The notes under the pieces are model-generated. The model did not search any database. It was given only the letters and a program-made list of their open reading frames with translations, and was not told where the DNA came from. Of a stretch of 64,000 bases of DNA, positions 1 through 12,370 are shown piece after piece. Source of the DNA: Polytrichum commune (lineage: Eukaryota > Streptophyta > Polytrichopsida > Polytrichales > Polytrichaceae); the NCBI GenBank assembly GCA_950295325.1, contig OX485804.1, forward strand, positions 26,040,001-26,104,000, in the 5' to 3' direction. Position 1 is the first letter of the stretch; the number at the start of each line of letters is the position of its first letter. Position numbers and translations under genes: made by a program.

Positions 1-376
1 CACCTCCAAACTCATGTAGTGTGGTCACGGACCCTCAAGTGTAGTGTGAAGGCATATATGACCGGGCCCTCAACCAAATGCTAAATTCAATGAATTTAAA
101 TTCATGTGGGTTCTCACACATGATAAAACATGATAAATCAACGGTTGTGAGCGTTCAGAGTGCCATGGTTTCCTAGTGTTGTGTTAGGCCTACCTCTAAG
201 AGGTGGTTTTTGAAAACAGTCGAAGTGACCATGACACATGATGCATCTTGCATTCACATACTCCGTTGAACCCTCAAGTGTGAAGCGAACTTGGACCGGC
301 TCTGCCTTTTCCACCAATGAGAGTGCTTGAAGTGCAATGGTCACGGGCCCTCAATCTTGTGTGTGAAGTTATCCCT
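1..376 (+). repeat. Family A MITE (copy A1), left end cut by the window
   Basis: This is the right-hand part of a roughly 500-bp TIR element seen several more times in the window (4945, 21179, 29571, 58482, 58960, 59723). It contains the family's internal phrases such as GTGACCGGGCCCTCAACC near 57 and ends with a decayed terminal repeat, GTGTGAAGTTATCCC. No transposase is encoded. Short open frames inside it recur in the other copies only because the repeat recurs. Confidence 0.8.
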
Positions 377-2185
377 ATGTCACAACTTTTTATTATTATA
401 TATATATATATATAATTTTGAAGCCTTCTATAATCGAGCCCAATTTATATTTGAGGCACTAAAGAAATGTGACTCTCAACCCCACGAACTTTCGTAAACT
501 CCAAAATTCCAACTACTAGAGGTGATAAGCATGTTCAACACAAGTTGGTTTAAAAAATTTGTGGCAAATGTGATGTGTCAATTTTCTATTGGCGGGAATC
601 TCTTCAAAATCCCATGTGTCGTCTCAAAAAGAAAAGAAAAAGTATTTCAACAATGTCAAAATGCCGAACTTGCTTATCATATATGGGAATAAGGAGAATA
701 TGAATGGGGCGCTTAATGGTTGATAGGTGGTACCGAATTTCTCTTTCGGCAAAGGTTACACTAGCTCACGGGGTTTCAATCTATCACAATTTTTTACTTT
801 TTTTCTTAAAACAAAATAAAGATTGTTTTCTATAAGTGTTTGAGTGAGTTGTGTCTCTTTGTTAAGTTTCATATTGAAAGTGGAATGTTGTGTTATAGCT
901 CCCACATGTGTTTGATTTTGTTTGCATGTCAGATGTTGCTTAAATGCACATAGTTTTGAAATCTACTTTGACAAAATAAAGATCTTTGTTTATATAATAT
1001 CATTTAGTCCCTATTTAGTACCTCATGAACTTTGAAAAGTGAAACTCTTAGGGTTGCTTCACACTTTGGTTGTTCAAGTCAAGATGCCATGGGATTGAAT
1101 GGCCAATCTTTGTTGAGAGTCTAAAGAAACAGACCAAAAATAGCCAATAAATATATAGGAATTAAAGCCTTCAGCCGGACATAATGTGACGCCTCTCGAC
1201 TTGGACTTGCCATAGTGTGAAGCGGCCCTTATAAACTAGACTTGTGAAGCTCCGGAACATCATGACCATATGGATGTGATTTGATGATAATCATCTACAA
1301 CTTTGTAGAAAGGTGAATCGACTCTTGAAATCAAGAAGTAATAGTTACCATCAATCTATGAAAGCAAGCATTGCTCGAGCAATCACGAAGTGGTTGAGAG
1401 AATGTGGGGGGTTGACACCATTATTTCCATTTTAAATTACTATTAAATGTAAGTTCCAATTTGACGAAGACAACGTAGAAACGCAACTCCAAAAATTCCA
1501 AGTATCCTTGGGTTCTCGAGAAGACCTCTATAGCCGTCCACACAAAACCTTTAAAACAACTTTGCTTTTCATCAAACAACATTCGGACCCCAAAGGCCTT
1601 TGGAAGAACAATGGTTCAACATAAGCTCAAACTAACAATACAAATGAGACGTTTCTACCTCAACGTAGCGAATGAATTTCACACGAATGATAGTTTAGTT
1701 CATCCGTTCCGGTATCTCGGTGGTTTTGAGTTGGCATATACGTTATGTAACTCCTAGGTAGCCTAGAACCACGGTTGAGTTTGGTACCAAAGCAAAGTAC
1801 CGAAGCACGACCATTTTTATTCACTAGATTAGAAGCGGAGCGGGGCCTAGGTACAAGGACCAATAATAAGTTGGGACAGGTCATCAGTTGGGAGGACAAG
1901 GACCAAGGACCAACCGTTTGGAAATCGGGTGTCATCCTCTCCTCATTGGGTGCCACTAGTACGCCCACCCGCATAACAACAAACCAAGGAAACCGGGACT
2001 CACCTTGCTAGCTCCATCTCATCTCATTCCATTCCCGCTTTGGAGAATTTATACCTATCATTCTTATTTATCTTTTTCCATCCCGTCCTCCATCTCAATC
2101 ACAAACCAATAAATGCTTTTTCTCAAAGCACCCACCCTTCTTTTGAAAAGAAAGAAACAAGCTTCAATTCTTTTATAAACATGTG

Positions 2186-2186
<1 letters not shown>
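377..2186. other. No gene recognised
   Basis: AT-rich anonymous sequence. A short open frame on the plus strand at 1775-2011 and one on the opposite strand over the same bases show no recognisable motif, and I do not regard either as a gene. Confidence 0.5.
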
Positions 2187-2226
<40 letters not shown>

Positions 2227-2325
2227 ATGACATAGACATGCCTTGAATGGATATTTGTTTACTTTATTAGCCCACTTTTCCTAAGATAGATAGGTAGGTA
2301 GGTAGGTAGAAAGAAAGAAAGAAAG
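2187..2325. repeat. Compound microsatellites (AT)n(GT)n and (TAGG)n(AAAG)n
   Basis: Two simple-sequence tracts: an AT run passing into a GT run at about 2187-2227, then TAGG units followed by AAAG units at about 2288-2325. No coding potential. Confidence 0.9.
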
Positions 2326-2372
2326 TTAGAAGCGCCATCGCTTGATGGAGCAAGCATGATCGAAGAGTTCTA

Positions 2373-2734
2373 GGGGCACTTCACACTGAAGATTGAAGTC
2401 ATGTGACCATTGCATTCTAAGTTGTGTTGTTGGTTGAGAAGCCCGATACTGTCCATGTTCACTTTCACGCTAGAAGGTGAAGGCCTTGGGGTCCAAGGGA
2501 ATTCCTATGGATGAGGAGTCTACATGGATTCCTACATGGCAAACTATGGATTGGTGTTTTTATGATATGCCGGGATTTGCGTCACACCCATATGTAAGAG
2601 ATAGGCCTGATGCAAATTCCAATAGACTATGTCACAAACAAGGGCCTTAGATAGCTAGTACGACCCCTAGATGAGATTCAAGGGCTCTCACAATTACATG
2701 GTTTCGGCCTCTGGTTAGTATGTGTGAAGTGGCA
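2373..2734 (-). repeat. Degenerate, short family A MITE (copy A8)
   Basis: It begins GGGGCACTTCACACTGAAG and ends TATGTGTGAAGTGG, a decayed version of the family A terminal repeats. Internal order matches the short copy at 59723-60029 in reverse, including the CTCACAATTACATGG phrase near its right end. It is much more diverged than the long copies. Confidence 0.55.
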
Positions 2735-2740
2735 ATGACC

Positions 2741-2950
2741 AACAAATTCAAATCGAGGTTGTAGTCGTGATTTTTAGAGTTCCTGCATGGTATCTTATGC
2801 ATTATCGAAAGGGGAGGTTTTTTCTTTTTTCTTTTTTTCTTTTATTTTCTTTTTCTTCTTGAATGATCATATAGGTCCCCCCCCCCAATTATGTTGACTA
2901 TTGAACCTAGACTAGTTAACGAATTAAGATAAGAAACCAAATTAAGCAAG
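2741..2950 (+). repeat. Dispersed repeat with poly-C tract (copy 1)
   Basis: The core is ATCATATAGGT, a run of 10 C, then AATTATGTTGACTATTGAACC. Closely similar blocks occur near 19146-19190 and 60945-61010, each with a C run at the same place. The boundaries were not resolved. Confidence 0.6.
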
Positions 2951-4532
2951 TTCCTAATTTTAAATAGAGACATGTGTTTTGTATTTCTATGTAATGGAAT
3001 ACTTGATTATTAGGACACTTATTTGGAGAAACCACATTTTTAAATAATAAGGTGGAGTTTGTATTATGTGCGTATTACAAGAGAAATTTTGACATGCAAA
3101 ATAAGGTAGACCATGAACTCCCTATCATACATGTCATAACATTATTCAATTATGTATCTATGCATTGGAGGGCCAATAATCTGCTAGGCATTATGTGCTT
3201 CCCTCACATTTTGAGTGTACTCAACCTGAGTATCGTTCACCCTTTAACAATAGCAGTTGGATTGATACAAGCAAGGGTTACTGTGGAAAATGCTAGGCAA
3301 GTGTGGACTACATAATATATAATTCACAAAGCACACCACATCCACGACCCACGCCGAGAAGTAAGCTACACATGGTATATTTGAATATATATGTTGTTTT
3401 GCTAACTGGCTAGCCATATTTCTTGGATTTTATGTCAAGCATGAATCTTCCTTAGTAGGGATTGTCTCCATTTAGAAAGGGAGCATATGATAGAACATGA
3501 ATGATGTCATGGTTCCACTTTGAACTCATTTCTTTCTTCTTCTACTTGCATATGTTGGATTGTGTTCCACTACCTACATGCCCACTGCTACGATGTCATA
3601 GTTCTCAATCATCTCGAAATGGTTGTCAATTGTTTGTTCCCTCCATTGGTCCCCAATAGGTCCAAATGAACTTTAAAACACTACATTTGTTCCATCGATT
3701 GTGGTAAGTATATGCATCGTGTGACCTTTGCATCCTTCGTAGTGTGGCCCACATTATACACAATCGTGCATGAAAATAATGTGCAACGCTGGTTACCCTT
3801 TACTCTTCAACCATTGACCATGTTCTCATTCGATCATTTCTAGTTGCAAGTAAGCTATCGAACGAAGGGTAGTTCAAAATGCGTATCTAAAGAGAATACA
3901 CTCACTTCCCAAGTCCAACAATTGAGGGAGAGAACACCAAAATTGACATGCAAGTGTTTCGTGGAAGCTCTATTCAACTAATTATGGAACGATCGTTATA
4001 GCCAAATGGCTACAAACACAAGAAGCTCTACAAGCTAGATTGTTTATTTACTAAAAACGAGCAAGGTTTGAAGGAGATACCATCATTTGTTTCTTGCACC
4101 TCTGATGTCTATGTAACGCTGGTTAGAATAGAAAGTATGCATCCACAATACTCTCGTTGTTGTTTTTAACGATGGGTTTCCTCGGTTATAGTGTGGCCTA
4201 CAATATTCACCATAAATGGTGTAGGATTAAAGTGAAAGTCAATTTATACCCTTTTGACAAAGTCATCGAATCCACCTTCTCTACTATGTAGCGGGCACCA
4301 TCCATCCGAGCCATAAATTTAAGTCTATGTAGCAAGGATATGGCATAGTATTCCTCGCTTGGAGTAATTTTTTATTTTTCTCCAAAGAATTAAATTTGCA
4401 GAGATTATGGAGGACCCCTTTTCGATTTGGTCAATGATTGTTATGCTTGTGCGGAGTTGGTGCCCAAAATGCCACGCAAACATTGACCCAATTGGAATAT
4501 CAAGGTTTTTTTAAAGCTACAAGTGAGTATAA
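2951..4532. other. No gene recognised
   Basis: Anonymous AT-rich sequence. The open frame at 3052-3315 has no recognisable domain and ordinary chance length. Confidence 0.5.
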
Positions 4533-4610
4533 GGGCCTATTCTTACACTAGAGCTTGAGGGCCCTTCAACCTGCGATATACAAACTATGTGATTGGTTCT
4601 TTGGTCCTCG
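4533..4610 (+). repeat. Left arm of family F TIR element
   Basis: GGGCCTATTCTTACACTAG, then GAGCTTGAGGGCCC and CGATATACAAACTATGTGATTGG. The same order is found at 34755, and in inverted form at the right end of the element at 61264-61517. The matching right end of this copy was not located. Confidence 0.5.
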
Positions 4611-4944
4611 AGTCCTCAAAGAGAGTTAAAATGGATGTTGTGTTAGGTCCTTCAAAAAAAAAAACAAGGCACGTCTAATGTAAAACGAAGGATTGTTGCA
4701 CTCAATTAGAGTGTCATTGTCTCCAAAAATCGTTAAATTATCATGATGAGGATTTGAACGTGAACATATGTTGCGGTTTCTCAACATTGGTCCACTTTCA
4801 TTATAAATTAAGCTTGAGGGCCCATCAATTGCAAGATTAGATTTCTATTTCCTAGGGCACGGTCTTTGGATGGTTTTTAAGGACCTTTAGATTCTTATGG
4901 TTATGGCTTTTGATTTGTGTGTAAATTAATGACCCTGAGTGTAA

Positions 4945-5446
4945 GGGCCACTTCACACATGAGCCAAGAGCCGTGACCATGAAATTGTGAGATCCCAAAA
5001 GAAAGTGTCCAAAGGCCACCTCAAGACGCCTCCAAAATCATGTACTAGTGTGATCACGGACCCTCAAGTATAGTGTGAAGCCACATGTGACCGGGCCTTC
5101 AACCAAATGTTATTTCAACGAATTTCTATTTGCGTGGGTCCTCACGCATGATAAAATAGAATAAATCAACGTTTGTGAGCGTTCAGAGTGCCATGGTCTC
5201 CCGGTTTTGTGTTAGACCTACCTTCAAGAGGTGGTTTTTGAAAATAGTCCAAGTGACCATGAACCACGATCCATTAGATGCCATGTAGGAATCCATGTAG
5301 ACTTTACATCCAACTTGCATTCACATACTCCGTTGGTCCCTCAAGCGTAGTGTGAAGCGAACTTGGACCGGCTCCGCCTTTTCCACCAATAAGAGTGCTT
5401 AAAGTGTACTAGTCACGGGCTCGCAGTCTCGTGTGTGAAGTGGCTC
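4945..5446 (+). mobile_element. Family A MITE, Tourist/PIF-like (copy A2)
   Basis: A 502-bp element with inverted ends GGGCCACTTCACACATGAG and GTGTGTGAAGTGGCTC, flanked by a direct TAA on each side (4942-4944 and 5447-5449). A three-base TWA target duplication together with a GGGCC terminus is characteristic of PIF/Harbinger-derived MITEs. No transposase reading frame is present, so it would depend on an autonomous partner elsewhere. Confidence 0.85.
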
Positions 5447-5449
5447 TAA

Positions 5450-6554
5450 GCTATGTAGAAATTTGTGGACATGGTAGATGCCAAGTCCTTGTTCAATAAA
5501 CAAACATGCAAATAATAAATAAACAAAGTTGTTAACCAATAAGCTACAAAGAAGTTTTTTTCTTTTTTTTCTTTTGCGACTTCCTTCACTATGAACTCTC
5601 ACTACTTAGAATACCAAAAATGATTGTTGAGCGTCTCATCAATGTTACAATAAAATCAAAATATTTGGAAGGTAGCTATTGTTCGAAGAGATCTTCAAAG
5701 GCCGGTGGTAATAGGTCCTATGAAGCCCAATAAACTCCCAATAAAGGCTCATAGTAAAGGCTCATAAAAAGGAAAAAAATCGCTATTAATGGGTGGAACC
5801 CTGAAGGTTATATACGGGCATTTATCACGTCAAACATAACGTACATGGACTTCATCTCCTAATTTACAATCACGTTGAATTCAAAAGTACATAACAAAAT
5901 CTCATAGATAGATATGATATGAATGTTAACTAGAGTATGTAGCCGACATGAATGAAGAGCTTCTTTGTCCGCATGCTACCGCCCCTTTAAGGGTACCAAA
6001 CTATATGTTTGGTAACCAAATTGATTATTAGGTTAGAGTTATTTCTTAATCTTAATGAGACTATTCATCGGAAGTTGTTTCAATATCATATTTGCATTGG
6101 TTGTTTTGCATACAAACCAAAGAGATTATTTCTACTTGTGGTTCATGATTGGAGGTGGTGCCCAAGTAGTATTTGAATTCGAACAAAGAACATTATGCAT
6201 TGGTTCAATGAAGGCCAAACTCAATTTTAAACTTCTTTGGCATGCTGAAATGAGTTCGACCCTCAATGAACTAAATTATTATGTTCTTTGTGCAGAACCT
6301 CTTAGCTACCTCCAAGCATCCATTAAAGAAGTCATCGAACTTTGCCAAACAACCAACTCTCAACCAAAAGTCAAGTCGAGTTAAAGGATAACTCTATTTT
6401 CTTAGATATTATCTACTTTCAAGCCTATCAAAGGGTCAACTTAGCTCCACTTGCATTGCTTTTTGGCTTCCTAGACGTTGAGAATGATTTCATTTCATTG
6501 CTAACTCTCGATGACATAAAACCCCACTGACATTTGCCAAAAACACAATAATAT
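5450..6554. other. No gene recognised
   Basis: An open frame at 6055-6384 (109 codons) and an overlapping one to 6530 have no motif I recognise. They could be chance or a worn retroelement fragment. Confidence 0.4.
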
Positions 6555-6770
6555 TTCAACCCTAAGATAGTTACCGTTACTAGTCTTGAATGCATGTGCT
6601 AATTATGTCCATGTCAAGCTATACAAAAGTCACCACCTCATGAACTGTGCACGTGTATTTAATTTAACCCTAAGATAGTTACCGTTACTAGTCTTGAATG
6701 CATGTGCTAATTATGTCCATGTCAAGCTATACAAAAGTCACCACCTCAGGAACTGTGCACGTGTATTTAA
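6555..6770. repeat. 108-bp tandem duplication, two copies
   Basis: The block starting AACCCTAAGATAGTTACC is repeated head to tail at an offset of 108 bp, with only about two differences between copies, so the duplication is recent. No coding potential. Confidence 0.9.
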
Positions 6771-6908
6771 GCTACTGTAACTATCACTGTTTCAATGCTA
6801 CATAGTAGTAATATTTTAGTGTTATAGTGTTGCATTGCACAAATGTTTCATAATCATGATAGGTGTACATGGTCAATTATCCCGTTTTGTTCCCTAGAGG
6901 GTCTCAAT

Positions 6909-7020
6909 AATAATGGACAAGGCGACAATAGATTTTGATGTTTCCCACAATGTTCTCCTCCGGAGAAGAACATCATGGGGAACATCAAAACACAATCCCA
7001 CCTTGCTCTTAATCATTATA
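6909..7020. repeat. Hairpin-forming inverted repeat (small MITE-like)
   Basis: Arms converge on the centre CTCCTCCGGAGAAG at about 6961. The inner stem pairs TGATGTTTCCCACAATG with CATCATGGGGAACATCA. Weaker pairing continues outwards to ATAATGGACAAGG and its counterpart near 7015. The loop is essentially absent. Confidence 0.7.
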
Positions 7021-7589
7021 TAAAACTATGAAATTTCCATCATCTCCCTTAAGAATACCGTAGTACCTTTACCACTTTGGATATTTATAGGCAAATAAGT
7101 ATTGTAATTTATGCTTTTGGATTCAACAATCCCGGATTTAAAAGAAAAATCCAAAATTTTCACATTAATTTTTTTAGATGTCAAAATATTTACATGTATG
7201 TGGCCCCCAAGGTTATATGCTTTGCCATTTCTGACATGGCCAAAATTAGCTTGTGCATTCAAGACTAGCAATGGAACTATGTTGGGGACATTTCAATACT
7301 ATAGTCACAAATCCTAATACAAATGAGATATGGTTATATTAGCACAAAATAGGGATGTGGGCATCTTTGATTGAAGGTGGGAAAAACTAAATTAAACACT
7401 TCCTTCACAAATATTTATAATTTGACCCGAAAGAAAACTTGGATTTTAAGTGTCTTGCATGCCATTTGTTGAGGAAGATGCAATCCTTCAATGGTTACAC
7501 ATGAAACCCTACAACGAATGCCGTAAATGAGGCAATGCACTTATATATAGAGATAGAGATAGAGATAGAGAGAGCTACGAGCTCATATG

Positions 7590-7980
7590 TGACCCAAAGT
7601 GGGTATACTAAACATTTTGATCACAACCTAGTTCCACAAACCCACACATGCCTAACTTGGTTACTTATCTTAATTAACCACCTATGTTTCAGTGGTTTGT
7701 GGTTAGGTGTGGCTACAAGAACAAATGTTAAAAAGACGTGTTAAGAATTAATTTGGACTACCTACTCAGAATACGATAACAACTTTAGGTTCAATAGTCG
7801 ACAGTAGTTGGAGGAGATCTATATGACTAGTTATTGACAACAAGAATTCCCAATTTGACAATATATAAGATATTTTCGTGAGCTCCGAAATAATGGGAAA
7901 GTATCTAGGGCCTTTTAGATTTGCTAATGAACTGGTACTAATCGTATGTTTCATATCCTATGAGAAGTGGGTTAGTAAAA
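7590..7980 (+). repeat. Diverged dispersed repeat, pair of 45600-46000
   Basis: Phrases such as GGTTAGGTGTGGCTACAAGAAC and TTTAGGTTCAATAGTCGACA recur in the same order and spacing near 45730 and 45825, with about 25-30% differences. No coding frame spans it. Confidence 0.5.
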
Positions 7981-8249
7981 AATGGTAACCATTTAGGACT
8001 CATTTACCTCACACATGACCTTAACTTATGCCTAAGATAAAAATGTCCTCCATTCATGCTAGTTGGGTTCATGCCAATTGTTGGTCGGTTGACATCATTT
8101 CTTCCTTTTAAAAAACAAAAAACAAAAACGAATTGAAACTGATTCTTAAAGTTTAGAGAGCCAAAAGGCTTATGACACTAGAAGTACGTCAAGATGGTGT
8201 CAAAAAGGCTAATTCCCTAGAGTTATGGAGTGCAATGACTTTGGTTAGA

Positions 8250-8590
8250 TAGACGTTAATATCTACTTGATAGTCCATTCAGGAGAAAGACTACATACCA
8301 AGTACTTAGTACTACATTATGAAATATGGAGGAAAGAGAAAAGAGCCCTATCTCTATTGGTGTTATAGAGGAGACACTCCAACACAAAGTGTGCCTCATT
8401 TTCAAAACCATTTTTAGAATAGAATTGACACAATCTTTTGAAATGTAGACGTATTCGCACAGTGAAAGTCGCTTTAATTGCACCCCTTTTGTGATAACCT
8501 CCTAAGCCTTTATGTCTACAACAACATGAAGGGAAAGGAATGGACATCTTGCACCAACCTTCGACAATTGTTCCCTCTTTTTGGCCCAAG
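8250..8590 (-). pseudogene. Possible non-LTR retrotransposon tail (zinc-finger-like region)
   Basis: A minus-strand frame of about 90 codons contains FKRLCQFYSKNGFENEAHF followed by VLECLLYN. This resembles the His/Cys region found downstream of the reverse transcriptase in some LINE-like elements (C-x2-C ... H-F-x-x-x-C-P). The second cysteine is replaced by Y and the expected proline is absent. No reverse transcriptase is nearby, so this is at best a short fossil. The similarity is by eye and modest. Confidence 0.35.
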
Positions 8591-8676
8591 TTTGTTTTAG
8601 TTGACCGGGAGGAAAACTAGGTGGATTCCAAAAGGCCACCATGACCCCACTTGGTCAATGAACTTGTTGGCCCAAA

Positions 8677-8723
8677 AGAAGAAGAAGAAGAAGAAGAAGA
8701 AGAAGAAGAAGAAGAAGAAGAAG
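8677..8723. repeat. (GAA)n microsatellite
   Basis: About fifteen uninterrupted GAA units (TTC on the other strand). It opens artificial poly-Ser and poly-Phe frames that should not be read as genes. Confidence 0.95.
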
Positions 8724-10082
8724 ACCACCCCGTGGGCAAGTGTGAACGTGGAAGAGGATGGAAAATAGCGGTGAGATTCATGTTCATGGCCATGGAAGAT
8801 TGGAGGCAAACATGAGGGTTTTGGTTCACAACACTTTTGTATGGGAGGGGGTGGGGATGCCATTAAAAAATGGTCTCTCTCAAGTTTGTCATTGATTCAT
8901 TTCAATTGGATGTTATTGTAGTAAATCTTTAAAACATGGATGAACAAAAATCTCAATTCATTTGGGTCTATAGTGTTTCTTTCTGTTTTCATCACCCTCC
9001 AACCTTATGTGTCATGAAACTTTATCCTAAAACATGGGAGGTAGGCAATGAAAAGGGAAGAGGGCAGTACGATGTTCCATGGCCACTTCCTTGCCAAGCA
9101 ATAGTGCACTTTATCCTTAGCTAAAAGACTAGATGTGAGTGCATGTGTGTATTCCGGAGGGGGGGGGGGGATTGCAACATTTTGTTCTTAGAGAGATAAT
9201 ATATATAGTAGCCCCATTTCCATATGTAGGTGCAAAGGATGTTTTATGATATTTCAAGCCCATATCAACGTCATGAAAATATGGGTATTCCCCATGATTT
9301 GGACCAATTTGAATGCTAAATTGGTGGGGGGGGATCCATGCTTGCCCCATGGGGTGGGACTTTTTTAACACTTGAAAGTGCCCTACGCACATGTAAAATT
9401 AAGCACTAATCAAAATTTCCCCAAGTATTGAAATTTGGAAATGATAGAACAAGCTTATCTATTATGAAAAAAATCTCCTAAATGAACAAATATCCACAAA
9501 ATGTGCATAATAGATGTACCATGCAGTACATGACATCCAAGTAGATGCAAAACATTAACTTGACGTGATTGAATTTGCTTTCAAGCAATCCATACACTAT
9601 CAATGCACACGTTCACCATGTCCAAGATTCAACATCTTCAAATACTGTGCATGAAACGGTAAAATTACAAGCACGCAAAATGCAGTTTCGTGTGACCAAA
9701 CTTTTGAATGTTTTAAAAATAAAGCGCTCATATACTCAACCATGTATGAAGATTTCAAGCATTAAGCAAACACTTGCTTAATGTGACCCGAACGTACATT
9801 ATATCTTCGGCCACCAATTTTTTTATCCATTTCCTTACAATTCCGCACCAATGTTTTGGGGGTAAGGTGTGGGATGAGCCCATCCTTCGGGTAAGGGCAC
9901 GGGTATCACCCGGAGTTGTTCACCGTCCTATGCCTTCCTAAAGAGAAATGATGGAAAGGGGTAGGTGTCCTTTGTATACGAAAAGACCCGGAAGGGCCTC
10001 TCATACCAAGGGTTGTTGGATGCTCATTGTCATTGCCCATGTTGCATTCAATGCAACAAACCCTTGGTTTGGAAAAAAAAAC
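8724..10082. other. No gene recognised; two poly-G tracts
   Basis: Anonymous sequence with a run of about 12 G at 9159-9170 and a run of 8 G near 9326. Short frames on both strands lack motifs. Confidence 0.5.
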
Positions 10083-10401
10083 CACACTAAATATGATATT
10101 TAGTGTTTGACTATATTCAATGTTGTAACCACCCTACCCTTCTCAACACCAATTTTCAATTCCTTGACAATTAGTGTTAGAAGATATACTAGAAGATACA
10201 TTAGAATTCTCTTTTTATTAGTGTTTTTTTTTCATATCCTCACTAACACTAATTTCAAACATGTAACTTCCACATATTAGCATAGTTGATATTTAGTGTT
10301 TGACTTTAGATTTGATGCTACTTACTTTCATAGGGTTATTGACATTTAGTGTATGTGTTTGTGTTTAGTGGATCAAACACTAAATATCATATTTAGTGTA
10401 G
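10083..10401. mobile_element. Family E TIR element (copy E1)
   Basis: The ends are inverted copies of CACACTAAATATGATATT and ATATTTAGTGTAG-type sequence. Each end is itself a near-perfect palindrome built on ACACTAAATAT. Length is about 320 bp and no protein is encoded. Related elements lie at 17136, 18516, 23291, 25901, 56964, 57754 and 62696. The superfamily is unassigned because target duplications are not clear. Confidence 0.7.
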
Positions 10402-10457
10402 CTTCTATTGGTGTTCATAACTTTGATTAGGCTTATGTCTTGCTTCTCTTACCCCAA

Positions 10458-10504
10458 AATCAATGTGGATTTGTCCTTGGAGAAAAGACAAATCCACATT
10501 GATT
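10458..10504. repeat. Perfect 18-bp inverted repeat
   Basis: AATCAATGTGGATTTGTC pairs without mismatch with GACAAATCCACATTGATT across an 11-base spacer. It could form a stable stem in DNA or RNA. It is not followed by a T-run and no gene adjoins it. Confidence 0.85.
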
Positions 10505-12370
10505 ATTTTCTTGTTCAATGATGTTTTCAACCTAAATATGGAGTTGCATATGAGTGTGTGAGAATGGTTAGTCCCAAACTCAATAGAGACCAAGTTGTCC
10601 ACAACTTGCCCCCATTGAGTGACGTTATGCTTGTGGAATGCCAACTCAAACAACTTTCAAGGGACCACATGAATACCCTCCACTAATGTTCACATATTTA
10701 AACATATTGGACAAAGTTCATCATCAAAATTGTCAATACTATGATTTTAATTGTGACTTTTAGCTTTTAAAAAAAATAAAAAATAAATGTCATTAAAAGT
10801 GCTTATTCTAACTTATCTACCACTGAACATATGTAAGCAAGAGATTTACATTCAAACCAGATATTAAGTGAACCTACAATGTTGCATCAAGTTTGGACAT
10901 GATTCTAATGTATACACATAACTATATCGGTGAGTTTTATGATGGAAATGACAAAAACTATTTTTAGATGTGGACCGCATCTCTCGTTGTAAGTAGATTG
11001 CTAGTAACTTTCATATGTGTTAAGGTTTTGTATAAATTGTTGTCACTTCACATACTTCATCAATGATAATTCAAACCCTTGACGTTGATAAATCCCTGGT
11101 GAGGTGTTGGAGACAAGAAAAATGAAATCTTGTTGTTGATAACTTCAAGTGTACTCCCAGAGGTGGCTTACCAAGATGTTCTTAATGAAATTGATTCGAC
11201 TTGGGGGGGGGGTCAAAGGCCTTATTGTGACCTAGAGCAACTTACTTGTCACTTGGAAGGTCAGACCGCATGTGAGCATTATTTCTTGATTTCCACTCAA
11301 GTTGTGATGGTTTGCCCAGGTTGGTTGTACTTTAGATCCTTTTTGTAATTGATTTTTTCAATTTGTGCCTAATTTTTTTTTAAAACCTCAAGTGTAGTCA
11401 CTCTTAGCGAGTTTTCCCTTCTCATAATAGCTTTATATATCTAATGAACTTGTTGTATTGAAGAAATGAGTTAACATAATGTAGTTCAATACATGAAGGG
11501 ATTCAATGTACCATGCTATGCGGGATCTAATAGATTGGCCATTGTTGCTTGACATATTTTCATTTGTCTAACGTTCAATTCATTTGGTTTGTATGTTATT
11601 TATGAGCCTTAGGGAAACAAAACCATAGAAAATAACTATGTTATAAATGTTTCCAATAAAATTTTCACACATGTTTGTTTTTGACAGGTGAAGCTGTTGA
11701 GTTTAGTTTTCAACAACATGGACGTAATCTCTAAGTGGGTTACACCACATTTCCCTTTAGAATAATAACATGTATGAACATTGAATATATTTCATAGGCA
11801 ACAACTACTTCAAAGTTTGGTGGGATCTTCAACCCCACATACAAATAACACAATTTTTTTTAAATGAATTTTGGTATGGTAGTTAACATGAATTATGTTT
11901 TGGGGGGATTGGTAAACCTATGTATTTTATTCTAGAAAAACTAAATATTTAATCAAGTTTTTATATGTCCCATCCTCAACAAAAGAAAATAAACAAGGAG
12001 CAAGCCATGATATTCACTTTTATTTTAGTGTAATATCTCTCCGTTAGATATGGTCTTGAACCACCTACTATCAAAGCACCTATCTTGAAAGGAAGGCACT
12101 ACATCTTATATTGCAAATGGAGAAAACCCACAAAAATATGATCAATAGGCTATCATTCATGCCATACCAAAATATTTTTAAAATGATAGACAATAGTGGT
12201 ATTCACACTCGTTAATTGCCATGACCTTGTGCAAAACCAACACATGAAAGCTAGTTCCTTATGTGCTTGTTGTTTGTGCTAGTTAATTGTCCATCTCGGA
12301 GAGGCATAGAGAGGAATAAATTATTTCCACTGAACAATGATGGGTTTGAGAAGAGAGGTTCTCTTGGTGA
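10505..12370. other. No gene recognised
   Basis: Anonymous AT-rich sequence with a G10 run at about 11203-11212. The open frame at 11130-11348 has no motif. Confidence 0.5.

Noticed and set aside
8597-8863. Frames with poly-Phe and poly-Ser
   Set aside because: Translation of the GAA/TTC microsatellite.
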